Below are positions 13,922 through 23,424 of a DNA stretch of 64,000 nucleotides, piece by piece (position 1 is the stretch's first letter; each line of letters starts with the position of its first letter). Origin of the DNA: Acidimicrobiia bacterium (GTDB lineage: Bacteria; Actinomycetota; Acidimicrobiia; Acidimicrobiales; SKKL01); assembly GCA_041676705.1 (NCBI GenBank), contig JBAYRL010000001.1:186001-250000 (forward strand). Reading direction: 5' to 3'. Made by a program: the position numbers and the translations under genes. The notes under the pieces are model-generated. The model saw nothing but the letters and a program-made list of their open reading frames with translations, was not told where the DNA came from and searched no databases.

Positions 13922-15529
13922 ATGCTAGTTGAGCTGGCGGTACGTGACCTCGGGGTGATCTCCGAACTGCAACTTGTATTCCACTCGGGTATGACGGTAC
14001 TCACCGGTGAAACCGGTGCTGGAAAAACACTGCTGATTGATGCCATCGAACTTTTAGTTGGTAGTCGTAGCGATCCAGCCTTGGTGCGTAGCGGTGCAGA
14101 GGAGGCCTGGGTTGAAGGCCGCTTTATTCTCGATGGTGAAGACGTAGGTGGCGATGAGGTAGAGGTGGTTTTGGCTCGTGCCGTGCCGAGGGTCGGACGA
14201 TCGCGGGCCTATATCAATGGTAATTTTGCCTCGGTTGCTCAGCTGCGCGAATGGGGCGAACGCTTAATTGATCTACACGGCCAACATGCGCATCAGTCGC
14301 TACTTTCGACCGCGGCACAACGCCAGGTGCTTGACCGTTTCGCCCAAATCGACCTCACCCCGCTAAACGATGCTCGCCAAAAGGTAGCTTCAATCGAGCG
14401 CGAAATGGAGGCTTTAGGTGGTGACCCTCATGCCCGAGCCCGTGAGATTGATTTGCTTCGATATCAGATTGAGGAGCTTGAAGCGGCCAATCTGGTCGAT
14501 GAAGACGAAGAATCGCGCCTAGAAGCCGAAGAAGACGACCTGAACAATGTGGTGGCACACCAACAAATAGTGGAATTGGTGGCACAAGCCCTTGCCAGCG
14601 ACGGAGGGGCCCTAGAGCAGGTGGGAGAAGCTATCAGCGCGGTTGCAGGTGAGAGCCGATTCAAAGAGGTGGAAGATCGCTTGCGGGGCTCTGCGGGAGA
14701 ACTAGCCGACTTAGTTCAAGAAATCCGTAACCTTGGCGAAGCCTTGGAACCCAACCCACAACGCCTGGAAGAGCTTCGCCTTCGACGAGCTTTGTTACGT
14801 GACTTGCAGCGCAAATACGGCGATTCTTTGGCCAAGGTCATGGCTTTTCACCAGGAGAGCCAAACCCGTCTTGATGAACTTCTAAGCCATGACCAAGCCA
14901 TCGCAACCTTGTCACAATCTTACGCTGAAGCGAAGGCCACGCTGGCCAAAGTGGAAGCGTCCGTAGGTGAGCGTCGCCGTCTTGGCGCGGCACCACTGGC
15001 CCTCTCTATCGAGTCGCATCTGAGTGAATTGGCGATGCCAAAGGCACAGGTTTTTGTTGCCGTCGGTGCTGAAGATCCAGGTGACGCAATTGAATTTCAG
15101 ATTGCCGCTAACCCGGGCCTAGCGTTAGCCCCACTTACCAAGGTGGCCTCGGGTGGTGAACTCGCTCGGATCATGTTGGCAATTCGTTTGGTGTTAAGTT
15201 CTGGCCCCCCGGTTTTGATTTTCGACGAGGTCGATGCCGGCATTGGCGGAGAAGCCGCGGTGGCTGTGGGACGAGCACTGGCGGCGCTGGCACCACAACG
15301 CCAGGTGATGGTGGTAACCCATTTGGCCCAGGTGGCCGCCTATGCTGATTGGCAAGTGAAAGTAGCCAAGTCTGAGGACGGAAACACCACCGTTTCACAA
15401 GCGGTAATGCTTGAAGCCAACGAGCGAGCGGCCGAACTGGCAAGAATGCTCTCGGGCGATGGTGCTAGTCAGGTTGCGCTTGCGCACGCCGAAGAGCTGT
15501 TGGAACGCGCCGGAGATTCGCGCCGGTGA
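13922..15529 (+). CDS. recN: DNA repair protein RecN
   Basis: SMC-like ATPase of 535 residues acting in double-strand break repair. Walker A GETGAGKT is at residues 29-36, and the ABC signature region ASGGELARI lies near 410. Walker B LIFDEVDAGIGGEA is near 430, followed by the VTHLAQVAAYAD switch. Two coiled-coil segments (about 155-230 and 300-350) flank the centre, as in the family. Its GTGA end overlaps the steA start by 4 bp, suggesting translational coupling. Confidence 0.96.
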   Translation: MLVELAVRDLGVISELQLVFHSGMTVLTGETGAGKTLLIDAIELLVGSRSDPALVRSGAEEAWVEGRFILDGEDVGGDEVEVVLARAVPRVGRSRAYINGNFASVAQLREWGERLIDLHGQHAHQSLLSTAAQRQVLDRFAQIDLTPLNDARQKVASIEREMEALGGDPHARAREIDLLRYQIEELEAANLVDEDEESRLEAEEDDLNNVVAHQQIVELVAQALASDGGALEQVGEAISAVAGESRFKEVEDRLRGSAGELADLVQEIRNLGEALEPNPQRLEELRLRRALLRDLQRKYGDSLAKVMAFHQESQTRLDELLSHDQAIATLSQSYAEAKATLAKVEASVGERRRLGAAPLALSIESHLSELAMPKAQVFVAVGAEDPGDAIEFQIAANPGLALAPLTKVASGGELARIMLAIRLVLSSGPPVLIFDEVDAGIGGEAAVAVGRALAALAPQRQVMVVTHLAQVAAYADWQVKVAKSEDGNTTVSQAVMLEANERAAELARMLSGDGASQVALAHAEELLERAGDSRR

Positions 15530-16695
15530 GTCACCCTCCGGTCCCGCCCGCGGCCAAGCGCCGTCGTTCCCATCGTCGTGAAAACCTGGTTGTTACTGGT
15601 CCTGTCCGAGCTGGGAAAAGGACCAAAGAGTTGGTCAGTCGGATTCAACCCGGTGACATTGCAGTCATTGATCATCAAGATCTCGATCCAGTGGCCGCTG
15701 AATCACTCCTTTTGGCTGGAGTGAAAGCAGTAGTTAACGCGGCGGCATCGGTATCGGGCCGTTACCCCAATCGAGGCCCACTTATTCTGGCATCGGCTGG
15801 CATAACGATTGTCGACCGAGTGGGTAGCGATGTACTCGACGCGTTGTCAGACGGCGAAGCTTTAATACTTCGTGGCGGTGATCTTTACGTTGGAGATCGC
15901 TTTATTACCCGTGGTATTCCCCAAACAGTTACCACCTTGTCGGCTGCTATCGACGAGGCACGCCAGACCATGGGTGTCGAACTGGTTCGTTTCGCGCAAA
16001 ACACCCTGGGTTATCTCGAAAGTGAAAGCCACTTACTTCTCGACAATCTAGAAATTCCTAGACTGAAGACCGATTTCGCTGGTCGGCAGTGCCTAGTGGT
16101 GGTGCGAGGCAGTGACTATCGTGACGACCTCGAAATGTTACGTCGTGGCGGCTACATGCAGGATTTTCGACCGGTTCTGGTGGGCGTCGACGGTGGTGCC
16201 GACGCGCTCTTAGAAATGGGTTTGAAGCCCGACTTGATTATCGGTGACTTCGATTCAGTGAGTGAAGAAGCACTACGTAGTGGTGCCGAACTTGTTGTAC
16301 ATGCCTACCGCGACGGTCGAGCTCCTGGTGCTGCACGACTAGACAACTTGAAGTTGCCCTTCGTCACGATTGCTTCGGAGGGCACCAGTGAAGATATGGC
16401 CATGCTGGTGGCCTGGGAGCTCGGGGCCGAGTTGATTGTGGCCGTTGGAACGCACAGTTCGATGAGCGACTTTTTGGATAAAGGTCGCGCGGGCATGGCA
16501 TCCACTTTTTTAGTGCGGTTAAAGGTGGGGCCAATCTTGGTCGATGCTAAAGGCGTTTCGCGGCTTTATCGACAGCAGGTCCGTAAACGTGACCTGCTCT
16601 TCATGGTGATAGCGGCAATAATCACTATTGCCGTGATCTTTGTGGTGAGCGAACCGTTACGCCTAATCATTCGCGGCTATCTTCTCACTTTCTAA
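15526..16695 (+). CDS. steA: SteA-like cytokinetic ring protein (thiamin pyrophosphokinase fold)
   Basis: A 389-residue protein. The central part resembles thiamin pyrophosphokinase (VLVGVDGGADALLEMGLKPDLIIGDFDSVSEEAL, roughly residues 220-255). A single C-terminal membrane helix lies near residues 355-375 (LLFMVIAAIITIAVIFVV). This is the architecture of SteA of Corynebacterium, which works with SteB in septation. The start is GTG 15526, overlapping recN. The steB-like gene follows after 3 bp, reinforcing the assignment. Despite the fold, thiamin pyrophosphokinase activity is not expected from family knowledge. Confidence 0.88.
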   Translation: MSHPPVPPAAKRRRSHRRENLVVTGPVRAGKRTKELVSRIQPGDIAVIDHQDLDPVAAESLLLAGVKAVVNAAASVSGRYPNRGPLILASAGITIVDRVGSDVLDALSDGEALILRGGDLYVGDRFITRGIPQTVTTLSAAIDEARQTMGVELVRFAQNTLGYLESESHLLLDNLEIPRLKTDFAGRQCLVVVRGSDYRDDLEMLRRGGYMQDFRPVLVGVDGGADALLEMGLKPDLIIGDFDSVSEEALRSGAELVVHAYRDGRAPGAARLDNLKLPFVTIASEGTSEDMAMLVAWELGAELIVAVGTHSSMSDFLDKGRAGMASTFLVRLKVGPILVDAKGVSRLYRQQVRKRDLLFMVIAAIITIAVIFVVSEPLRLIIRGYLLTF

Positions 16696-16698
16696 ATT

Positions 16699-17901
16699 AT
16701 GATAAATCTGCGCTACCACATTGTTTCTATAACCGCGGTGTTTTTAGCGTTAGCGATTGGTATCGCTCTCGGCTCGACGCTGCTTGAGCGCGCCACGGTT
16801 GGCACGCTCAATGACCGCCTTGACGCTCAGGCGGAACGCTTGGACAAAACTGATGGTGAAAACGCTCGTTTGCGACGAGATAAGGAAGCCGAGGCCCGCC
16901 GCCAAGCCGAAGTGTATACCCAGGCCCGGGCGCTTTTCGCCGGTCATCTTACCGACCAGGTGGTACTAATTGTTGCCGTTCAAGGCACCGATGATGACTT
17001 GGTAGAAGAGGCCCGCTCGGCGTTGGTGGCTGCCGGTGCCGTTGTCCCTGGGGTGCTGCAGATTTCGTCGCGCTGGAATGGTTTGAGCGCCGATGAGGCT
17101 ATGTCTTTGGCCCGGGCGGTTGGGCTTACCAGTGCCAACGAAACGGTGGTGCGTTCAATCGTAATAAACCGCTTGGCCGATGAGCTGGGAGCGGCCGCAA
17201 AACTGCCGGCCGCGTCCGAGGAAGGCGAGAGCGACGAACTTGGCGAGGTCGATTTGGAAGGCACCGGTAGTGGTGATGATTCGCCGACCCCAGATGGTGC
17301 CGCTGATGGGGCGGGACTACCCAATGATGTATTGGGCTTGGCCGATGCAGAGGTGATAGGAACAACCGGTGAAGAGGTTGGCCCTGAGCAGGACCTTGAA
17401 GCTCAAGCCCAAGCCCAGGTAGATGGCGATGCCGATATCGTGACAAATCCGGAAGCACCGACCCTCCAAGCACTTCTAGACCTTGGCTACCTAGAATTCT
17501 TTGGCGATAATTCAGCGGTTCCATTACCAGCGTTCAACATGCGCATGGTGATTCTGACCGATGATTCGAGCTCGTTGTCACCATCTCAATTCATGACGAC
17601 CCTCGTCCGAGGGTTAAGCCGTGGTGGTGCAGCACCAGCATTGATTGTGGGCCCCTTAAAAGAAGAGGATCATGAAGGCGATGAAATTCCTGTTTTGAGC
17701 GCTTCGGAGGTCATTGTCGAGATTCGTAGCGACAGTGCTTTACGAGAACGTGTTTCTACTGTGGACAATCTGAATGAGTTCACCGGGCAAGCTGCTTTGG
17801 TGCTTGGTCTTCGAGATCTATTTGGTGATGATGTCAAGATTGGCCATTACGGCCGGGCACCAGACAGTGGTCTCATGATTCCTCAGCTGGGTAACTCATG
17901 A
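16699..17901 (+). CDS. steB: SteB/MctB-family membrane-anchored protein
   Basis: A 400-residue protein with an N-terminal membrane helix (about residues 7-28, VSITAVFLALAIGIALGSTLL) followed by a coiled coil (about 30-75). The extracytoplasmic domain carries a long acidic, Gly/Pro-rich insert (about 175-250). This matches the family variously named SteB (cell division, partner of SteA) or MctB/Rv1698 (linked to copper handling in mycobacteria). It sits directly after steA, as in other Actinobacteria. The acidic insert is unlike the compact mycobacterial proteins. The copper role is not supported by obvious metal motifs here. Confidence 0.85.
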   Translation: MINLRYHIVSITAVFLALAIGIALGSTLLERATVGTLNDRLDAQAERLDKTDGENARLRRDKEAEARRQAEVYTQARALFAGHLTDQVVLIVAVQGTDDDLVEEARSALVAAGAVVPGVLQISSRWNGLSADEAMSLARAVGLTSANETVVRSIVINRLADELGAAAKLPAASEEGESDELGEVDLEGTGSGDDSPTPDGAADGAGLPNDVLGLADAEVIGTTGEEVGPEQDLEAQAQAQVDGDADIVTNPEAPTLQALLDLGYLEFFGDNSAVPLPAFNMRMVILTDDSSSLSPSQFMTTLVRGLSRGGAAPALIVGPLKEEDHEGDEIPVLSASEVIVEIRSDSALRERVSTVDNLNEFTGQAALVLGLRDLFGDDVKIGHYGRAPDSGLMIPQLGNS

Positions 17902-20819
17902 CCACGATCGCGATTGTCCCGGCTTACAACGCTGCCGCCGGGGTGGGCCACACGGTGGCCGCTCTACGTGAAATCACTACGATCGATCGTATTTTGGTGG
18001 TTGATGATGCCTCAAGTGACAACACCGCCGAGGTGGCGCGTGCAGCTGGGGCTGAGGTGGCTGTTTTACCCTATAACCAGGGGAAAGGTGGCGCCGTTTT
18101 AGCGGGAGTGGCTGCGAGTCCTGATGCTGATGTCTTCCTGCTAGTCGATGCTGATCTACGCGGCACAGCTAGTGAAACGAGGCGCTTATTAGATCCGATC
18201 TTGGCTGATGAAGCCGACCTGGTCATCGCCGTGTTGCCACCAGCGGCTGGTCGTGGCGGGTTTGGCGCTGTCAAGAATTTGGCGCGGCAGGGGATAAAGA
18301 CGGCCAGCGGTTACGATGCACGATCGCCGTTGTCGGGCCAGCGTGCGATAAGAGGGCCGCTTCTGCGTCAACTTGCTGATGCCGATCGGTTTGGGCTTGA
18401 AGTGGCGATGACGATCGATGCGGCGCGCGCCGGTGCTCGTATTGTTGAAATCGAAACTGAAATTGAACACGACCACACCGGGCGTTCCCTTGGCGGGTTT
18501 CGTCACCGTGGTCAACAAGGGCTTGATATTTGGCGTTCACTCTGGCCGCGAATTACTACAGAGCGTCAGCGGATTGGTGCCATTGGTCTGATTACCATGT
18601 TGCTGTTGGGCCTCATGTTGTGGTCGGGCACGCGCTGGGCACCCACTACTAGCCCTTTGGCGGCTACACCCAAGAATGTGGTGGTGTTTGGCTTTGCTCC
18701 CTTTGACTTCACCGTTATGGGCGGTCCTGAAACGCCGGTTCTTAATAGTTTGCCTGAAAAAGGGGCACTTGGGGCCATGACCGTTCGTACCTTGGCACGG
18801 CGACCAGCCATGGCTGAGGGCTATTTGAGTTTGGGGGCGGGGGCTCGACTGCGTGCTTCTGGCAATGCTGCCTTGGCGTATCCGGTGAATGAAATCTTGG
18901 ATGAGATCACCGCTGGTGAAACGCTAAGTGAAATTACCGGCGAGGTCGCAACCGGCGAAATTGCGGTGGTGGGTGCTGTGAACTCGGTACGAGTGAACCA
19001 AGGTGTTGAGGTGGCGTCGCCGCCGGGCGCTTTGGCCAGCGTGTTGTCTGAGGCGGGCCTTGAGACTGCGGTGGTGGGTGTTGCCGATCGCAGCCTCGAT
19101 CCTGAACCCGAACAAATCGAGCGTCCTTTGGCTCTGGCGGCCATGGACGAGAACATGAACTTGGCGGCCGGTAATATCGACCCCGCTGAGCTTTTGGTTG
19201 AAGACGTCAATGCTCCTTTCGGCGTGACATCAAACCACCAAGCCATGCTCGCTGCATTAGACGCCGCGTTAGATGAAGCAGCAGTGGTCTTTATCGATCC
19301 GGGCGACTTGCAACGGTCGGCTCGCTATAGGCCAACGGTGCTGAGCGACGTTGCTGATGAAGCTCGCTTGCAAGCCTTGGCCAGTACCGATGCTCTGCTG
19401 GGTCAGGTTTTGGATCAAGTGGGGCCTGAGACTCTGGTACTAGTGGTCGCGGTGACACCCATCGGCGGGTTTCGTCTGACGCCCGTGTTCGCGGTTGGCG
19501 ATGGGGTTCCAGCGGGCACTTGGATCACCTCTCCCTCGACAAAACGCACCGGCTTATCAGCCATAACCGACATAGCGCCGACCATCGTTTCAGCGTTAAC
19601 CGGCAACAATCCGACCAGCTTTCCCGGCAACCCACTTCGATACGAAAGCGGCCCGGTCAATCTTGCTGAGCTGGAACAATATGATCGCGATACTATAATT
19701 CGGGAACGCACCTATTATCCGCAGGCGCTGGTGTTTATAACTATTCAGGCTGTTATTTACGCTGGTGCTCTGCTGGTCCTTTCTACCCGTCGAGACGACC
19801 AGCGCGCCAATAGAGCTACCCGCTGGTCTGTTCTGGCGGTGGTTTCCTATCCGGTGGCTACTTTCTTAGTTAAATTCATTCCAAGTGCTACCCAGCACGT
19901 GGCTTTGCCGACGGCTCTGGCAGTGCTGTTTTCGATGGTCATTGCCACCGTTTCGATTCGACGACGTGGCCATCCCTTGGCAGCGTTCGAAGTGGTACTG
20001 GCCCTGACAGTGGCGGTGCTTCTCTTTGATGCTTCCACAGGAACCAAACTGCATCTGTCGAGCTGGCTAGGATATTCGCTCCACAGTGCAGGCAGATTCT
20101 ATGGCATGCCAAACACCACTTTCGCGGTCTTCGGTGCCGCTACGATTTTGTTGGCCAGTTCATGGGTTTATCGGGCCAAGCGACGTCACGAAGCGCTCTT
20201 TATGGCCGCCGCCTTGTTTTTCTTGGTCACCGTGGCCAACGGTTTACCATTCTTGGGCGGTGATGTGGGCGGCATCATCACTTTTGTACCGGTTTTCACC
20301 TTGACCCTTATGGTCTTGGCGGGCGGACGTTTAGGCGTGCGAACCCTATTATTGGTTGGGTTGGGAACCCTGGTCGTGCTATTGGCAGTAGCCGGTTTAG
20401 ATCTGCTTCGCCCGGAAGAAAATCGTACCCATTTGGGACGCTTCGCGGCCCAGATGTTAGACGAAGGTTTTCAACCTTTAGTGCAAACATTTCTACGGAA
20501 GCAGGCAGCTAACTTTCGAATTTTCCGTGTTTCAATCTGGACTTGGATGATTCCTATTGTGGTTTCTTTTGCCCTGTACTTATTGGTATGGGCTCGTGGC
20601 TGGACGAAATTGCTGCCCTTGGGTTCTCCACTGCGGGTGGGGGCAATATCGGTTATGTCGGCAGCCCTCTTAGGTTTTATTGCAAATGACTCAGGACCGG
20701 TAGTTATAGCATTGTTCTTGGTATACCTTTTAGCTTACTTGGCAACAGTATCGCTCGATGTCGTTGATCATGATCTACCAGTGGTGGTTCACGGTCCTAG
20801 AAGGTCGTCAACGGTGTAG
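17898..20819 (+). CDS. GT2 glycosyltransferase fused to alkaline-phosphatase-like domain and polytopic membrane domain
   Basis: A three-part protein of 973 residues. Residues 1-225 are a GT2 (GT-A) domain with IVPAYNA, VDDASSDNT, the NQGKGGAVLAG block and the metal-binding LVDADL. A membrane helix follows (about 228-247). Residues about 255-610 form an extracytoplasmic domain with an alkaline-phosphatase-superfamily look (NVVVFGFAPFDF at its start, AITDIAPTIVSALTG near its end). The rest (about 615-960) has around ten membrane helices. It overlaps steB by 4 bp and is followed after 2 bp by a MraY/WecA-like gene. This suggests a wall-polymer assembly unit linked to the SteAB division genes; the sugar, acceptor and phosphatase-like activity are unknown. 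The fusion is supported by one uninterrupted frame. Confidence 0.85.
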   Translation: MTTIAIVPAYNAAAGVGHTVAALREITTIDRILVVDDASSDNTAEVARAAGAEVAVLPYNQGKGGAVLAGVAASPDADVFLLVDADLRGTASETRRLLDPILADEADLVIAVLPPAAGRGGFGAVKNLARQGIKTASGYDARSPLSGQRAIRGPLLRQLADADRFGLEVAMTIDAARAGARIVEIETEIEHDHTGRSLGGFRHRGQQGLDIWRSLWPRITTERQRIGAIGLITMLLLGLMLWSGTRWAPTTSPLAATPKNVVVFGFAPFDFTVMGGPETPVLNSLPEKGALGAMTVRTLARRPAMAEGYLSLGAGARLRASGNAALAYPVNEILDEITAGETLSEITGEVATGEIAVVGAVNSVRVNQGVEVASPPGALASVLSEAGLETAVVGVADRSLDPEPEQIERPLALAAMDENMNLAAGNIDPAELLVEDVNAPFGVTSNHQAMLAALDAALDEAAVVFIDPGDLQRSARYRPTVLSDVADEARLQALASTDALLGQVLDQVGPETLVLVVAVTPIGGFRLTPVFAVGDGVPAGTWITSPSTKRTGLSAITDIAPTIVSALTGNNPTSFPGNPLRYESGPVNLAELEQYDRDTIIRERTYYPQALVFITIQAVIYAGALLVLSTRRDDQRANRATRWSVLAVVSYPVATFLVKFIPSATQHVALPTALAVLFSMVIATVSIRRRGHPLAAFEVVLALTVAVLLFDASTGTKLHLSSWLGYSLHSAGRFYGMPNTTFAVFGAATILLASSWVYRAKRRHEALFMAAALFFLVTVANGLPFLGGDVGGIITFVPVFTLTLMVLAGGRLGVRTLLLVGLGTLVVLLAVAGLDLLRPEENRTHLGRFAAQMLDEGFQPLVQTFLRKQAANFRIFRVSIWTWMIPIVVSFALYLLVWARGWTKLLPLGSPLRVGAISVMSAALLGFIANDSGPVVIALFLVYLLAYLATVSLDVVDHDLPVVVHGPRRSSTV

Positions 20820-20821
20820 CA

Positions 20822-21709
20822 ATGGCACTACTGTTTGCGTTACTTATAACCGGATGCCTGTTCAGTTTTAGTGTATATGTTGTTGTAAAAGATATTTTTG
20901 CTAACCCCATTTTAAGCCGGACTAATGTGAATCAAAGGCCGGTTGCTACCGCAGGTGGTTTGGTATTTATCGTTGCGTTAGTGCCCATATGGCTAGTAAT
21001 TGCATGGCATGAACGCTCTGGCTATCAGATTCTCAGTGGTGAATACCTGCAGGCGGTATTCTTGGCCACAGGCACCGTTGGCCTCTTTGGTGTCTTGGGC
21101 TTGATAGATGACCTATTGGCAAGTGGCACCGAGCGAGGCTTTCGAGGTCATCTTGGTGCTCTTCGCCGCGGACAGCTCAGTACCGGTGCGCTAAAGCTCG
21201 TTGCGGGTTCTATGGGTGCGTTGGCCTTGGCGGCGCTTTGGTCGAGTGGCTCGTGGTGGCGCATATTGCTTAGTGGGGCAGTGGTAGCTTTGGCTGCCAA
21301 TCTGGCCAATCTTTTTGACCGTGCTCCAGCACGGGTAACCAAAGTGTCAACGCTTCTTACCGTGGCAGCGGTCGCTATCAGCTTGGTGTTTTCCGCAGGA
21401 TCGCTGCCTGAACCACACGCCGCGTGGGGTGCGGCGGCGCTAGTTTTAGGCATGTCTTGGGGATTGTTGGTACCCGAGCTTTCTGAAAAGGTTATGTTGG
21501 GTGACACTGGCGCTAATCCACTTGGTGCCACCATTGGTTTGACGGCGGTTTTGGTGGCACCAGCGGCCATTGAGTTGGGTTTGCTGGTTGTCTTGCTGGG
21601 CTTGAACCTGGTTTCTGAGCGGGTGTCTTTCTCGAAGATCATTGCCAAGAACAAGCTGCTCAACAGCTTCGACATGTGGGGCCGCAACTCCGGAGCACCA
21701 TTTTCATAG
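20822..21709 (+). CDS. MraY/WecA-like polyprenyl-phosphate sugar-1-phosphate transferase
   Basis: Integral membrane protein of 295 residues with about nine or ten helices. Family motifs are seen: the Asp pair in LIDDLL (about residue 98), ANLFDRAPARVTK (about 160), and MLGDTGANPLGATIG (about 225). The NLFD-R-PAR variant, in place of the N-x-x-DG of WecA/MraY, places it in a side branch found near glycosyltransferases in several Gram-positive groups. It likely transfers a sugar-1-phosphate from UDP-sugar to a lipid carrier, working with the preceding fusion protein. The donor is not identifiable from sequence. It is not the canonical mraY, which would be in the dcw cluster. Confidence 0.8.
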   Translation: MALLFALLITGCLFSFSVYVVVKDIFANPILSRTNVNQRPVATAGGLVFIVALVPIWLVIAWHERSGYQILSGEYLQAVFLATGTVGLFGVLGLIDDLLASGTERGFRGHLGALRRGQLSTGALKLVAGSMGALALAALWSSGSWWRILLSGAVVALAANLANLFDRAPARVTKVSTLLTVAAVAISLVFSAGSLPEPHAAWGAAALVLGMSWGLLVPELSEKVMLGDTGANPLGATIGLTAVLVAPAAIELGLLVVLLGLNLVSERVSFSKIIAKNKLLNSFDMWGRNSGAPFS

Positions 21710-21773
21710 CGTCTGAGTGACGCCAGTTGGCTCCATTGCGTTAAGATGAACTCCCGTCCTAATACTCACGGAT

Positions 21774-21778
21774 GGAGG
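21774..21778 (+). promoter_or_regulatory. ribosome binding site deciding the pyrG start
   Basis: GGAGG here lies 5 nt before GTG 21784. It also overlaps the upstream in-frame ATG at 21772, so that ATG cannot be served by it. The GTG is therefore the likely pyrG start. Confidence 0.8.
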
Positions 21779-21783
21779 CCTGC

Positions 21784-23424
21784 GTGACGAAGCACATCTT
21801 CGTAACCGGTGGTGTTGTAAGTGCTCTAGGCAAAGGTCTCTCGGCGGCCTCATTGGGCCGCTTGTTGAAGGCTCGTGGCTTGCGAGTAACCATGCAAAAG
21901 CTCGACCCCTACATAAATGTAGATCCGGGCACCATGAACCCTTTTGAGCATGGCGAGGTGTTTGTTACCGAAGACGGTGGCGAAACTGACTTAGATTTGG
22001 GTCATTACGAACGCTTTATTGATGTAAACCTGACCAAAGCCTCAAACGCTACCTCGGGTAAAATTTATTCGGCAGTCTTAGCTGCTGAGCGGCGTGGTGA
22101 TTATATGGGTAAAACTGTGCAAGTAATTCCCCACGTCACCGACGAGATTAAACGTCGTATTGCTCAATTAGACGCCGAGGATATAGATGTTGCCATTACT
22201 GAGATTGGCGGCACCGTTGGCGACATTGAAATTCTGCCCTTCCTGGAAGCCATTCGACAATTTCGACTAGACGTAGGACGCGACAATGTTTGCTACGTTC
22301 ATGTGACTTTAGTGCCTTATGTCGGGCCGGCCGGTGAACAAAAAACAAAGCCCACCCAACACTCTGTGACTGAGTTACGAAGTCGAGGCATTCAACCCGA
22401 TGCCATTGTATGCCGTTCGGAACGGGCCTTAAGCGATGACCTAAAGCGGAAAATCTCGAATTTGTGTGACGTTCCGGTGGAAGCAGTTGTGAACGCTGCC
22501 GACGCTGAAAGCCTCTATGAAATTCCCTTGGTTCTCCGGGACGAGGGTTTAGACGACTATGTGTGCCGACTCTTGGGATTACCCGAGGTGGAACCTGACC
22601 TAGATTCCTGGGAAGAACTACTAGAGCGGGTTCGAGGCACTACCAAGGTTCTTCGGGTGGGAATCGTAGGCAAATATGTAGCGCTGCCCGACGCCTACTT
22701 GTCGGTTGTTGAAGCGTTGCGCCATGCCGGCTTTGTACATGGAGCCGACATTTCAGTCGACTGGATCCAGGCGGAAGAGGCTGAAGGCCTGTTAGCTCAA
22801 AGTCGCCTAAGTAGCCTCGATGCCATAGTGATTCCCGGCGGATTTGGCGAGCGGGGTAGCGAAGGCAAAGTTTCGGCAGCCGGGTTCGCAAGGGAACACA
22901 AAATACCGTGCTTGGGCATTAGCTTGGGCATGCAAGCCATGGTCATTGAATACGCACGCAATGTCTTGGGCTTAGAAGGTGCAAATTCCACCGAATTTGA
23001 CCCTGAAACGCCGTATCCGGTGGTCGATCTTTCTGAAACCGGGTACGACGGTGCCGCTTTTGAAGGGGTTATGCGCCTCGGTGCTCAACTGAGCGAACTC
23101 GTACCTAATTCCGCGGTCGCGAAAATGTACGGTAAAGCAGTCGTGAGCGAACGCCATCGTCATCGCTACGAGCTGAACCCCAAACTTCATCACTATTTCA
23201 CCGAGAGCGATCTGATCTTCTCGGGAAGTTCGCCCGATAGTCGATGGGTAGATTTTATCGAGCTTAAGAACCACCCTTACTGGGTTGGATCGCAAGCAAA
23301 TCTAGAGTTCAAAAGTCGCCCCGATCGTCCCACCCCATTGTTCGAAGGTTTAATCCGCGCCGCGGTTGAGCGTGCTCAAGCCGCCGGTCGAGGACGAAAG
23401 ACCGTTGAGTCTGCCCAAGGTTGA
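21784..23424 (+). CDS. pyrG: CTP synthase with degenerate glutaminase domain
   Basis: Makes CTP from UTP. The synthetase domain (about residues 1-265) is intact: FVTGGVVSALGKGLSAASLG P-loop, ITEIGGTVGDIE, and EQKTKPTQHSV. The C-terminal class I glutaminase domain is complete in length (VIPGGFGERG oxyanion strand and RHRHRYELN present) but lacks two of the three catalytic residues. The nucleophile elbow normally reading G-[IL]-C-L-G is GISLGMQ, with Ser380 in place of Cys. The usual Q-[AF]-H-P-E-F is QANLEF, so the His is Asn506, while Glu508 remains. By family biochemistry this enzyme should not hydrolyse glutamine and would depend on free ammonia or another ammonia source. Position after steB and before xerD matches Rv1699. 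Confidence 0.95.
   Translation: MTKHIFVTGGVVSALGKGLSAASLGRLLKARGLRVTMQKLDPYINVDPGTMNPFEHGEVFVTEDGGETDLDLGHYERFIDVNLTKASNATSGKIYSAVLAAERRGDYMGKTVQVIPHVTDEIKRRIAQLDAEDIDVAITEIGGTVGDIEILPFLEAIRQFRLDVGRDNVCYVHVTLVPYVGPAGEQKTKPTQHSVTELRSRGIQPDAIVCRSERALSDDLKRKISNLCDVPVEAVVNAADAESLYEIPLVLRDEGLDDYVCRLLGLPEVEPDLDSWEELLERVRGTTKVLRVGIVGKYVALPDAYLSVVEALRHAGFVHGADISVDWIQAEEAEGLLAQSRLSSLDAIVIPGGFGERGSEGKVSAAGFAREHKIPCLGISLGMQAMVIEYARNVLGLEGANSTEFDPETPYPVVDLSETGYDGAAFEGVMRLGAQLSELVPNSAVAKMYGKAVVSERHRHRYELNPKLHHYFTESDLIFSGSSPDSRWVDFIELKNHPYWVGSQANLEFKSRPDRPTPLFEGLIRAAVERAQAAGRGRKTVESAQG

Noticed and set aside
14355..14664. Antisense frames within recN and similar frames across other genes
   Set aside because: Codon-bias shadows of genes supported by conserved motifs.
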